Of a stretch of DNA of 64,000 nt, positions 1 to 10,413 are shown in pieces. The notes below the pieces were generated by a model. The model had not been told where the DNA came from. It saw nothing but the letters and a program-made list of their open reading frames with translations, and did not search any database. A program made the translations under genes and the position numbers. The stretch is taken from the NCBI GenBank assembly GCA_010094045.1, contig ML986733.1:55997-119996 (forward strand), written 5' to 3'. How positions within the stretch are numbered: position 1 is the stretch's first letter; each line of letters begins with the position of its first letter. Source of the stretch: Lojkania enalia. Its lineage: Eukaryota; Ascomycota; Dothideomycetes; Pleosporales.

Positions 1-2
1 AA

Positions 3-488
3 GTACGGAATAAAGAGCGGTTACTGAATCCAGAATACACTCCCTTTTCCCGCTACTCTACTGTCATATGGACGAGACCTGAAGGAGTGCTTACTCTCCA
101 ATCTCTGCCTAACCTCCGACCGCGCACATTATTCCTATACGGCGACTTCTCGCACATCAACTTTGATGAAATACGCGACAAGCATATGGTAACAGGAACT
201 GGACAAGGCGGAAATGGAGGGAAAGCGGACGGAGGCGTAGAAGAAGAAATCGTTGAAGATACTGGCCACCTGTGCTGCTTCGAGAAGCCCAACATAGTTG
301 CCGAGGCTATTTCTAAATGGCTCATTAAAGAGGTTGGACGCTGGGAAAGGGAAAAGGAATTCTGGGTCACATTTGATACGGAGAAGAGTAAAAATAATAG
401 AAAGGAACTTTCGGACAAATGGCTTGCACAAGTCAAGGCAGACGCCAACACCCGTCGTCCTGTTGCAATAGCTAATTCAAAGTTGTAA
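3..488 (+). CDS. Peroxisomal alpha/beta-hydrolase, C-terminal part (AKT2/MpaH type), 5' truncated
   Basis: The frame is open from the window edge to the stop at 486-488; the start lies upstream. The visible part has a lid-like stretch (NPEYTPFSRYSTV), a strand RTLFLYGDFSHI, and then a catalytic-histidine segment DTGHLCCFEKP, the order seen near the C-terminus of alpha/beta-hydrolases of the AKT2 (AK-toxin cluster) and MpaH (mycophenolic acid cluster) kind. The last three residues are SKL, a canonical PTS1 signal, so import into peroxisomes is expected. Relatives are reported to act on CoA thioesters or esters in secondary metabolism; the substrate here is unknown. It lies about 520 bp upstream of a UstYa-like gene on the same strand and near PAL, which suggests cluster membership. 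The nucleophile elbow is outside the window, so catalytic competence cannot be judged. Family call fairly secure; metabolic role inferred. Confidence 0.72.
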   Translation, partial: VRNKERLLNPEYTPFSRYSTVIWTRPEGVLTLQSLPNLRPRTLFLYGDFSHINFDEIRDKHMVTGTGQGGNGGKADGGVEEEIVEDTGHLCCFEKPNIVAEAISKWLIKEVGRWEREKEFWVTFDTEKSKNNRKELSDKWLAQVKADANTRRPVAIANSKL

Positions 489-1006
489 AGCAGAATACGA
501 ATTACTACTTAGGTCACCACAAATACAATTAGTAATTTTTCGAATGTTCTCTGCTCGGGAAATTTTCCCGCCTATAAAATCGAATTCTTGGCTTGCGTAG
601 TTGCCAAGCAAGATGGCGGCCAGCCAGGGCAGGGGTACCAAGTATACTATGGGGGGGTGTATCACCCAACCTTTTGGTAGCCCCGGGATCCAAAAACGCG
701 TTTCAATGCGGCACAGCACCCTAGAAATCTTTCGGCTTCCGAAGTGATTCAATCTCATGTTTCGGTGACCGGAAACGTGCAGCTCTTAATTTCCTGGTTG
801 AATTGTCGTAAGGCCACCTGAGGTCGCTATCAAGTAGTGTATCGGCATGAACGATATATTCCATGCTACGCTAGCAGAACGCACGTTAGTACCTATTTGG
901 CTAAGTGACATATGATAAGGCTGGGTTAGCTCAATGCCAGGTTTAAGCTTCAGTCTGAGAGCGCAATAAATATATCATTTCTACACATACCACCACCAAC
1001 GTCACA
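489..1006. other. Intergenic, hydrolase 3' end to UstYa-like promoter
   Basis: No convincing coding region. An A/T-rich TATA-like stretch (AATAAATATATC) lies at about 965-976, some 35 bp before the UstYa-like start. The remainder is presumably terminator and promoter sequence. Confidence 0.5.
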
Positions 1007-1974
1007 ATGGAAGAGAATGAACCCTTTCTGGGAGCAAATTTAACGTCATCGCGAAATTCGAAGGCGAGAAGGAGGCTAGGCTCATCAAATTGCTTTATAT
1101 TCTTCATTTCTGCATTTAATATTATTATCCTCGCCGCGAATTTGTTGATTTTAGCTCATCGTGTATACTTTGCAGATTCACACGCAACGTCAACATCCAC
1201 ATGTTACAGGCATTTCCCAAATGGTTGGTCTTTCCTCCTTCATTTTTATTTCGCCTCTTATTCCAACGCCATTGTAATTCTTCGCTCACACTACACCCTC
1301 TGGTTTAGAAATCTTAGGTGCTGTCGCAAGATACGAACGTAAACCCCATCTCTTCGTCAAGTTCCAGGACAGCCCTTATACTGGCTCTCCGAACGAAGAG
1401 AATAACAAAGCATGGCATGAACTAATGCAGAGCATGGTGATACGCGTCACAAAAGAGGAGCTCGACCATGGACAACAGAATTCGTTACCGTTACCAGGCG
1501 GTGGGTACATGGCATGGCTAGGGGCGTATCACGAATTGCATTGCATCGTAAGTCAAACCACATGTTGCTTCTTTTCGCCCCAAATTTGGCCGCGCCTCAA
1601 CCCGGAACATCTCAAGGTGCGAAGCATTCTAACGAGAATAATCGAACAAGAAAATGCTGCGCCAATTCAAGTACTCAAACTATTATCATCCTAATTTGAG
1701 TTCGAACACTGCTGAATACGCACACTTGAGCGTGCATGCGGACCACTGCATCGAGATGCTGCGTGCCTCTGCACTATGTCATGCCGATGGCTCATTAACG
1801 ACGTTCAAGTGGAGCCCAAGTTCATCAAAGCCGATGTTGGATCTCACACGACCAGGCCATAAGTGTATAGACTGGAGTTCTTTAATGGATAGTCTGAAGG
1901 ATAGATTTGTGGGACAGGATGAGATAGAGAAGATGGTCAATCCGAATTTCGAAGGCGAAGAAGAGATGTCATAG
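1007..1974 (+). CDS. UstYa-like (DUF3328) oxidase, 3 exons, 259 aa
   Basis: Exons are 1007-1223, 1309-1547 and 1651-1974, all phase-consistent (introns GTTGGT...TTTAG, 85 nt; GTAAGT...CAAG, 103 nt with a CTAAC branch point). The product has an N-terminal cytosolic tail, one membrane segment (about residues 28-50), the SPYTGSPNEENNKAWHEL region typical of the family, and both HxxHC metal-binding motifs: HELHC at 147-151 and HADHC at 181-185, followed by CHAD. UstYa proteins are membrane-anchored oxidases that cyclise or hydroxylate peptides and other metabolites, first known from ustiloxin biosynthesis. Length is normal for the family and nothing is broken. Neighbours are an SKL hydrolase upstream and PAL convergent downstream, consistent with a biosynthetic cluster. 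The substrate cannot be read from the sequence. Confidence 0.88.
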
Positions 1975-2193
1975 CGAATCCTCGATTTTGCGTAGCATAG
2001 CCAACTTCTGATACGTGTGAAATTTAATACTTCTTTTCACTCTTTCACATAGGAAATTACCCTATTTCAAGGAGTTATCAGGTAGATTCTTATTAAGGTA
2101 TAGCTACATCTATGAGACTACTGTATATAAGACCTTCCTCGGCCCCTTCTATTCCACGGAATAGCACCCCATTTCTCTGCCAGAAGTCCACTT

Positions 2194-4491
2194 TCATACT
2201 GTGTCTTCGAAGCAGTCTACCACAACTGAGTATAGCGATCCATTGCGAAGGGCTTCATACACAGCTGAAATCATGGACCCCATGGTCCTAAACTGGAACT
2301 TCGGGTCCAGCCTTCCCGCTACATCACTCACATCTTCCCATTCTGCTGTTCGTATATACTCTTCTCCAAAAAAGGGAACCCGAAGTGTTTCCCGCACAAA
2401 TGCATAAAGCTTCTTCGCTGCCCTTCCCAGAACGGGTTTCGCATCAGGCTGCTCCAGGTACTGGGCCCTAACTTCTTCATACGTCTTGCACGCCTCATTC
2501 ACACAATCTGCACCCCACTTTTGTACCACTTTTAAGCTCTGCTGCGTAGGAGAGACCTCCTGTAGGAGAGATGTCTGCAGGTAGTTAATCGCATTACTAA
2601 AGCGAGCCGCCGAATCCATGTGCGTGGTCTGGTTTGAGATCTCGGAGAACTTAATCCACAGGTTATGAGCTATTCCCTTGTGTTCCGGAATGTTGGAATT
2701 AAGACGGTCATTCATAATGCAATTTTCCAGACAGTTCTGCACCATGGTCTTGAACTTTGGCGCTAGCGCGTAAAGAAACTGGGTATAGAGCGCGCGGAGG
2801 TCAAGTGCTTGGCATAGAGCGACCAGGTGGGCGGCTGTGAGCTGTGTTAATATGTCTATCGCCGTAAGCGTATAGCGACCTGATATAAGAGCGAGCGAGT
2901 TGATGCTCTGGTTCCCCATCTCGGCAAACTGGACATGTCCGACTGGGCCTGATAGGAACCCAAGTTCAGATTGCAGAGCGGCTATATAGATATCGGTTCC
3001 TTTCCACATCCATGATTGACTAGGCTCATCAACCACTAAATTTGGCGCAAGACCTTTGTTTGTGGCAGGATTTATCATTTCAGTGCATTGTGCAAAGAGT
3101 ATTTGTCCAATAGTCTGGCATCCCTGGCGTGCTTTTTCCATGGCTGATGTGATGACTTTCGCTTGGAAGTTGCCTCCGTGAAGCATTTTCCCGGACTCTG
3201 GATGCATCAGAGGATTATCCGTAACTGAGTTGATCTCTATCGTGACCTGGGAATGAGAAAGGACCAAATCTTCAAGGACTGGTCCAATCCATTGAGGAGC
3301 CGTGCGAATGGCGTATCTATCTTGCCGCATGCTAAATTCTTCAGAGCCCGTATTTTCTGCAACCAGATCAGAGCCAAGAAGGAACCTCTCGATACTGGCA
3401 GCACACTCCATTTGGCCTGGATGAGGTCTGACCTGAGAGAAGAAAGCGTGGAAGCTCTCGTCCGTGCCACACAGTGCCTCTACGGACATAGCGGTTAGGA
3501 CTTGCGATACCGCGGCCAAACATATAACTTCATGTATGGCCAGGCTTGCGACCGCCGCTGACGTTGCAGTGCCGTTAACTATTGCAAGACCTTCTTTGGC
3601 ACGAATGTCGATTGGTTTGACCTTGCCGTACTTAAGCGCCTGATCCGCTGGAAGGAGCTTTCTATGTCCTTCCTGATCCCTGACCCATGCTTGTACAGAC
3701 GGCTTCCCCTGTATAACACCCCCAAGGTACGACAGGGGGCTGAGGTCTCCCGACGCCGAGATACTTCCGCGAAGCGGCACCCTAGGGATGATATCCATAT
3801 TTAAGAGTTGAAGAAGTCGTGTTAGAAGCTGCGGGCGCACTCCAGAAGCGCCATAGGAAAGGGAATTGAGGCGTATTAGTATTGATGCTCGAACCCAAGT
3901 CTCCGGCATTGTCGTTGTTTCTACTGCTTCACTCAATGGCTTCGCCGTTGCAAAGATCGGCGGTATGGTAGAAGTTATGTCAAAATCCGTCTTGCCTGAT
4001 AGGATACCATAGTGTAGTCCTCTAATTAAGCCTCTTTGAATTTCTTCGATGGCTTTGGTGCGGACATTCGCACTGCCCCCGAAGCCGGTGTTGATCCCTT
4101 GTATAAGATTAACAATTCTGGACCTACACTTGTACTAACGAAAAAGTTGACAAAATCATCCATACCGTACAGAATCTGACCTTCCTCAATCTTTCCATAC
4201 ACCTGCTCTGTATTTCTGCCCACGTACTCTAGAACTTCTTTAGCAATGGCCACAGATTTGCCATATCTACATGAGATACCTTGCGTTAGCAATTCCCCGT
4301 CCACTGAAATTTAACAACTTGCCATGTGAACGCGTGTATGATTTCAATACGTACCTGGCAGACGCAACTACATCGGCAAGCGTCAGGCCTCGCCCGTCAA
4401 TGACAGTCCCATCCTTTCGTTCAGCCAGCTTGAGCCGCAATTCCTGCCAATGTTTCACGAACAGCTCGACGAAAGGACCAGATGAAGCCAT
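2194..4491 (-). CDS. Phenylalanine (aromatic amino acid) ammonia-lyase, 3 exons, 713 aa
   Basis: Exons on the minus strand are 4491-4355, 4266-4166 and 4097-2194; introns of 88 and 68 nt have GTACGT/GTATGG donors and AG acceptors, and the phase holds. The enzyme removes ammonia from L-Phe (possibly L-Tyr) to give cinnamate. The MIO cofactor tripeptide lies in SASGDLSPLSY, with ASGDL at about 194-198. YG-INTGFGG spans the second intron; other family blocks are VNGTA, QDRYAIRTAPQW, TDNPL and HGGNFQ, and MANQSINSLALIS-like near 440. Length matches fungal PAL (about 700-720 aa). PAL is uncommon in ascomycetes and often sits in metabolite clusters that need a cinnamoyl or benzoyl unit. It is convergent with the UstYa-like gene and divergent from the SAT4 gene. 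PAL versus TAL specificity is not settled by inspection; HAL is less likely because of the length. Confidence 0.93.
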
Positions 4492-5111
4492 AATACAATC
4501 CTAAAACGCAAGCTATGACAGAAATGAACAATCAATGATTAAGATTAGGTGCAAGGATGGGAAATGTTTACTGTACGCATCGAAGACGACACTACACCCA
4601 TTACATTCAAGACGCTAATCGCCGGAAACCGGATGATCATCCGGCAGAGTGGAAATTATCAATCTTTCAGCGATTTTACGTAAGCTAATGCACTTGGCTA
4701 CGCTTAAGTCGCAAATAACAATTTTCTTTCGTGAGACTCGGACGATGTGGCACAGTCTGAGGGCCAAGACCTGTCGCGCCTGCGACCTTTTAATTAGGGA
4801 ATGCCAATCAATCCTTCGGAAACATAGCCTATACGCTATGACTATCGACTTTCCCTTTACATCCACGTCTCGCGTGGCGATTGGTTCCATCCTAAAGCGT
4901 CTGCAGGTGGCAGGCAAGGCTAAGCCCGGTGTTGTACGATGCCTGCGTGAACGCGCGCAAGGTGCAAAACCCCTTTCGGCTAGAATGCAGCACGCCAAGG
5001 GTAGCCCTCCAAATCTCTCGCGATACGCTTGTCCCGGAACAATCTTCACACATCTCCTCTATCCTTCACTAAGGTCTGCGTACGTCGCAAGCTTCAAGCC
5101 AAGATAGCAAA
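4492..5111. promoter_or_regulatory. Shared promoter region between PAL and SAT4 gene
   Basis: This 620-bp divergent intergenic stretch separates PAL (minus) from the SAT4-type gene (plus), so both promoters must lie here. A 152-codon plus-strand frame ends 5 bp before the SAT4 start but has no recognisable domain or fungal coding character, and is treated as chance. No specific operator is claimed. Confidence 0.45.
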
Positions 5112-6301
5112 ATGCCTTTCGTCTCCACTCACGCCCTGATAGCTGTCGTCGTCTCAAGTGTCGTATTATGTCTGGCTAGTATCGCCGTCACCTTAAGGCA
5201 GTACGCTCAAATATTGAAAGGAAACCCTTTTGGTGCCGATGCTTGGTCTCTCATGGTGGCGTTGGTAAGCTCTTACAGTCAAGGTCATAATCTACCTCAC
5301 CTAACACGAGCATAGGCGGTGTCTGCAGGGTTAGTCGGCCTCACCATCTATGGCGCTGAGCATGCTGGTCTGGGATGGCCAGCCAGAATGCTGCTAGGTC
5401 CGGTCGGCCTGAAGTTCCAGAAGGTATTCACTAATTACCATAACGAGACTCCTAGAAATACTAATTCAATGGTGAGGTCGTCTACGCAGGCCAGATTCTC
5501 TGGTCTGTTTCCATCACACTCGTCCGTGTATCGCTGCTTCTTTTTTATCGCCGTGTCTTCCCGGTTCAGCATTTCCTCCTCGCCGATAGCATCATGCTCG
5601 GGATCTGCGGTGGATGGTGGATCTCAAACTTTGTTGCAACCTTGTTGACCTACAAGTGGTCGGCTACTTCACAGACGAGCATCAACTATCCTGCCTTCCT
5701 GCTTGTTAATGCTGTCATCAACATGGTACTCGACATTGCGACCCTCTGCCTTCCACTCTTCATTATTCGCACGCTCCACATCAGCAAGAAGAGGAAGATC
5801 GTTATTGGTGGTATTTTCTGGTTGGGCATCTTTTGCATCGCCGCGAGCATCGTCCGGGTCTATTACTTTGTTCAGCTGTCGCACATTACGCAGAAAGACC
5901 GCTCTTTCTCTGGTAAGCATAGAAATGCTAGTGTTTTCGGATAGAAAACTAATGCTGCCCTTGTAGAAACCACTTACTACTGCTTTATCTGGTCTGTGGT
6001 TGAGCCCTGTGTCTCAATTATAGCGGCGTGTCTGCCGGCTAGCGCGCCTCTCATCAATAAGGAGACCCGAGGGTTCAGCACGCTATTCAACAGCCTCATA
6101 TCTTTGTTCCAGTCGCGCGGTACCCAACAGGATTCTGATCGAAGCAAATTTGTTGGGTCGACCAGCGGAGGCAATGGCAACGCCAATGAGAGTAAGTTCA
6201 ACTGGAGGATATACACAGAGCGCAGCCTCGATGATATGGAAATGTGTAGCAGGACGAATGATGATCGGAGTAGCCAGAGATCCACGAGTCGCCTTGCTTG
6301 A
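5112..6301 (+). CDS. SAT4/rhodopsin-domain integral membrane protein, 4 exons, 343 aa
   Basis: Exons are 5112-5264, 5316-5423, 5477-5912 and 5967-6301, with 51-54-nt introns and consistent phases. The product has about seven hydrophobic helices: an N-terminal helix after MPFVSTH; AGLVGLTIYG; the block YAGQILWSVSITLVRVSLL followed by FYRRVFP; then four further helices to about residue 255. It ends in a hydrophilic Ser/Asn/Arg-rich tail of about 70 residues. FYRRVFP and the final-helix region YYCFIWSVVEPCVSIIAACLP are hallmarks of the fungal rhodopsin-like (SAT4, PF20684) family, named for a satratoxin-cluster protein. Members occur widely in ascomycetes and often beside secondary-metabolite genes; their biochemical role is not established. 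It shares a promoter region with PAL, so co-regulation is plausible. A second intact copy lies at 42437-43643. Confidence 0.85.
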
Positions 6302-7304
6302 GTGGAAGTAATACAATATGGCCTTAAAATCTAGTTTTAATTATGCATTTTAAAATTGTCGCTGCATCATTTCTGTTTTGATTGAGCCTTGCATCATTAT
6401 TGATACTACTCTACCATGCCGTTTCTAACGATATCACTATCAAATCAACAGAGATGCCACCAAGCTTGTTTTCATATTCATATTTCTAGTGATTAAAGGT
6501 ATAGCCAAGATCTCTATATTGCGCAGCCACCAAACTATCCCTGTGTACATAGCCCACTCACTCCACCTTTCCATGCCCTGTCGTCATCCAGGATGAAATA
6601 GTTAACCAGTATTTGTCTATTTTCCTAGGCGCCCTTCGCGAGGAAGGTGGATAATCTAGTAATGGGACCCGAACTATCCGCTTGGAGATCTGAAAGAAGC
6701 TAAGGAATCCCTCTGAAGTAGGCGGTTTCGGAGTCCGAAAAATGCGGAAAAAGTCTAGGATCCCACATTTTAGGTGAGCAGTTGCAGTTTCTTGATTTTA
6801 ATGGATCCTAAGGTTAAGGATATTCTCCAGTGTGGTGCGATGTCTCCGAAGAGGTCGCGAATCGCAGTGGCTTATCATACAGCGGTGCCGATATTGAAGG
6901 GCGGTTAAACGGCTGTGGCGCTAGCACGTGGCGGAACGTTGAACAAGCTATTTGTGAGAAGCCACCCGAAGGGCCCTAACCGAAATAAGAAGCTAGTTGT
7001 AGATCCTACCACTAGCTGATATTCGCAGACACGTGCAAGGCGTATTTGCTACGAAATTCTTTTGGGGGCCATTTATTTAGCAACGTAAATATGTGAACTC
7101 CAGGAAAGACTGTATAGACACGCGATAGCAACAATGAAGTCACGAACAGCTGAAATTGTAATATCTCCTAATCATGCATAGCCTTGATTAAGCACATCAC
7201 TTAGCCAAGTCTATGAAACTCCAATGCTTCTCCTTATCCCTACAATTGATCTCCTAACCCGCAACATCAATCCACAATGAACTATTTAGCCGCAACAAGC
7301 CAAT
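6302..7304. other. Intergenic, no gene recognised
   Basis: About 1 kb of moderately AT-rich sequence between the SAT4 gene and the small secreted-peptide gene. I see no coding frame, RNA gene or repeat that I can support. Confidence 0.4.
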
Positions 7305-7525
7305 TCACTCTTGGTAATCGTCGGGGTAAGTGACCCTCTCATCGATGTCGGGGTATACTACGTTTGCATCGCTATCGACGTGGATTCTTGGAGTACGTGC
7401 TATGAGATATGTTAGATGTTATTGGGAGTTAGCACAAAGGGAAGTAACATACAGTCTAGTTCTACAGGAACCGCGGCAGCAAAGACCGCAGTGGCCAACG
7501 CGAAAATGGCGTAGAGGAAGCGCAT
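7305..7525 (-). CDS. Small secreted peptide, 2 exons, 55 aa
   Basis: Assembled by eye on the minus strand: exon 1 7525-7453, intron 7452-7400 (GTATGT donor, GCTAAC/TCTAAC branch points, CATAG acceptor, 53 nt), exon 2 7399-7305, phase kept. The protein starts with a strong signal peptide (MRFLYAIFALATAVFAAAVP), leaving about 35 mature residues rich in Asp, Tyr and Pro and ending VVYPDIDERVTYPDDYQE. It has no cysteine. The YPDI/YPDD pair is an internal near-repeat. No family recognised. It sits within 6 kb of a UstYa-like gene, a setting where ribosomal peptide precursors occur, but it lacks the repeated Kex2-bounded cores of known dikaritin precursors, so that role is speculative. Textbook splice signals plus a clean signal peptide make chance unlikely. 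Confidence 0.6.
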
Positions 7526-9678
7526 GTTTGGATTATGTAGCGAGTATGAGCTGCTTAGATAATTGGACTGGGTGAGAGAATAGTTCAACAGGGTCCGAAA
7601 TTCACATTCACAAATACAGAACTAGTGATTGTGACGGCAGAGGACATCAGCGCATACTAAATGAATATATACACAATGTCACTTTACTTTATGGCCTTCA
7701 CGTCCCCGCCGCGACTTGTGCCGCAGTGTTTCATTAGTAATGCCTGAGCTAGTTGAATTTCCATTGGATAGGCAAATAATACCCGAGAGGTAAAGTAGAG
7801 TATATCACCGGCGTCCGGGCATCGCCGGCACCCGAGCGCACATATAACCCCCTGGTAACTATACTTGCCCTTAATGTGTTCTAAAAAATCTTAAAAAAAA
7901 AAAAATATTTTTTTTCGGTACACTAGAATATTAATTAAAAATAATTTATAAATTGTAATTATATTAAAGTTTTCATTTGAGGTATTTCACAAGCAAGTCG
8001 CCCGCCTCATCAGCCATCTCTATATTTAGAGGCATATATCGCGACAACACTGGCAGATATGAGTATATTATTGTGATAGGAGATAGATAGGCTATTTATC
8101 TGCTGCTGTGAAAAATTCTAGCATTATGCGCAGGCTCGCTGCAGCGACTGCAGCGCTTCCTACCTGCGCGTACTTCATCAGCGCAGCGCCTTTAGCAAGC
8201 GAATTAAGAGACTCATCGATCGCAGTAAGTGAGGTATTCTAATACCTAGCAATATGATCTCGAATCAGTGTCGTTTAAGGCCCTAGCTCGACGGCGTCGG
8301 TTGGTGCTTTTGACTCCCAGAGACAACAAGCAGCTGCTGGTAGCGACCGCGTGCGAAGCCTAATATCAAGTTGTAATAGCTACTTATAAGCTCAGGGTGC
8401 TCACAGATACCAGGTCTATTATATGCTGAATAAAATTCAATTCCTCTAACTTCGTGAGCTTCTATAAATTGGGCTCACAATCGCGTTGTGAAGGTCTACC
8501 AGCACGTCGGTCTCTAAGCGTCGTTCAGGGGATGATATAGGTAGTTGCAGCGCTTCATGCGCTCTGAATTTGATCCTAATTAATAGCTGAGATAGCTAGT
8601 AATATCTGACCTTCTTGATACATTGATTGAGGTTGAGTAGGTTGCCGCATCGCGTTAATAGTACGTAGGGTACAACTTCTTGGTCAAAGCAGGCGGCTCA
8701 CTTGTGAACTCCGTTAGTTTATATAAATAATTGTTACGGCTAAGCTATTCACAGTTAGCCCCTTGGCAGGTCCAGGGATATATATGTAGCATGTCTCGCA
8801 TTTCTAGTCAATAGACGCAGTTTTCCAACCCTCATCAGAGCCAGCCAGCTCTGACAATAATTAGTCTTTAATTTTAATTATTCGAGCATTTTTATTGTAT
8901 CTTTAACTATTAAATATGCTGAACTCTAAAGATAAGCTGAGGGGTCCAGAATTGGACATCATCCATGTTAGCAGCCAACTTTTGCTTCGCTGGAGGCCTC
9001 TATTAGTATTTAACACCTGCAATTATTCTCCAATTTCGATTACTTGTTTATGTCAATAGCGCATCACCACTCAAAAACCTGCATTTGAGACTCTCTTTCT
9101 TAGACTTGCAAAGTTCCACATGTAGTTGTCGCTCGTCGCCTTCCTGTAGAGCGAATTAAAATCTCTTTTGCGACCTGGCAATAGAATCAAATCGTCTAGG
9201 CTCGTATATGCGGTAGTTTTAAGGGCTCTGCAAACCCCCTCGTCGCGTTCACTGCAAAGAAAGACTAATGAATCCACTCCATTAGTAGCAATGAAAAATC
9301 AAAGCGGAGTCAAATTCTGACCTGTACTCAGCGATCGGGTTTCTTTGTGCGAAAGATGATCGCTTCCCAATTTTTGTGGTAACCCATACTACAAATAACG
9401 ACCTGACAGATGGTTCCCACAAGCCAGAATTCTCTTTAGAGAAGAAAGAGGATTCCTGTTTTCCGAAATCTGTTGTAGGTTTTTTACAAGTTGATCAAAT
9501 CACAGCCAGGTTGGAGAGGAGCTACATTCGATACAGAATTTATCCTAGGATGGTTCCTGAATATGTGCACGGTGATAGAGGTCTCCGCAAGATAGATTGA
9601 TTGGCTTCTGGATCTGGGTATTATCCAAGTATTATATGCCTACACAGAGCATTTATAGGGAATTTGGTCATCTTAGTA
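7526..9678. other. Degenerate intergenic region
   Basis: A TATA-like run at about 7665-7673 could serve the small-peptide gene. A pure A run followed by a T run lies at about 7893-7915. The rest is AT-rich sequence full of stops in all frames. Short frames (for example 9071-9277 minus, 9376-9600 plus) have no recognisable domain and may be remnants of decayed genes. Confidence 0.4.
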
Positions 9679-9683
9679 AAAGA

Positions 9684-9866
9684 TGTCATGGGGATTTTGG
9701 CAAGTCTGCCGAGCTGTATCACGGCCGATATCACGCTGGATATCACGCCGGATATCAGCTGGTATACCCCGTTTCCATGTACATAAATATGGCCCGCTGG
9801 CCATCTTCAATCAAGCAGTTCAGTTCCTCATCTCCCTCCCTGAGACAAGACCCGCCTCTCATCACA
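9684..9866 (+). mobile_element. Solo LTR-like element, ~230-bp family, copy 1 (internally shortened)
   Basis: Begins TGTCATGGGG and ends CTCATCACA, flanked by an exact 5-bp duplication AAAGA (9679-9683 and 9867-9871). It matches copies at 15977-16206 and 19629-19855 along most of its length, sharing the CCTCATCTCCCTCCCTGAG block and ATAAATATGGCC. It is about 45 bp shorter, with three tandem GATATCA-type units in place of the missing part. TG...CA ends plus a 5-bp target duplication point to a solo LTR. Confidence 0.75.
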
Positions 9867-10074
9867 AAAGAGAGTTGAGCCTGATTTCCAGAGTAGGACG
9901 GTTACTATTTTATGATCTTCGGCTCGTTTACTAAGTCACCCCAAAGTCCGACATATCGTTCAAGTTTCTCTCTCTCCGGATAGATGGCGTATTCCTACAA
10001 GCTAGTGCCAATATTGAGACTAAGGAAACATTGGTAATATGGTTTCTGATTCAAGGCTGCATTTCTATGTTTTT

Positions 10075-10413
10075 CTAGAATACACACAGGAATACGTTTA
10101 TACGTAGATTCATATTCGTTGTTTCTACACTTTGGTTACGACGCCACAATCCAGAATGCTGCAAGCCACGATAACATGAGAAATTAGCCGTATGATTAGT
10201 TAAGGCGCTACGGTATTCATTTTCGGTACATTCATTGACACCCTCCAACGCCTTTAATATGAGACCAGCTAAAGATTTTAAACCCTCCTCTTGAAGACGT
10301 ATGAGAGCCCTAGAACCTTCGCCATACAGCAGCAACATGGTGATGTCGAAGATGTCTAGGAGCCAAAATACCATATCTTCAGTTCTACTACTCCTTTTCT
10401 TTGACATCCACAT
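10075..10413 (-). pseudogene. HET-domain protein fragment
   Basis: A 112-codon minus-strand frame includes SSRTEDMVFWLLDIFDI, LLYGEGSRALIRLQEE, which corresponds to the end of the HET (heterokaryon incompatibility) domain region, where intact proteins read T-R-x-E-D-x-A-Y-x-L-L-G-I-F-D-x-N-M-P-L-L-Y-G-E-G. The upstream part of the domain was not found intact, and the usual Ala-Tyr-Cys and Asn-Met-Pro positions are changed. I read it as a decayed remnant; HET proteins normally trigger cell death in allorecognition. Confidence 0.6.

Noticed and set aside
4649..5107. 152-codon plus-strand frame ending 5 bp before the SAT4 start
   Set aside because: No domain, no signal or membrane segment, lies wholly in the divergent PAL/SAT4 promoter and overlaps a 144-codon frame on the other strand.
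7893..7915. A run followed by T run as a transposon end or origin
   Set aside because: No inverted repeat, target duplication or other signal around it.
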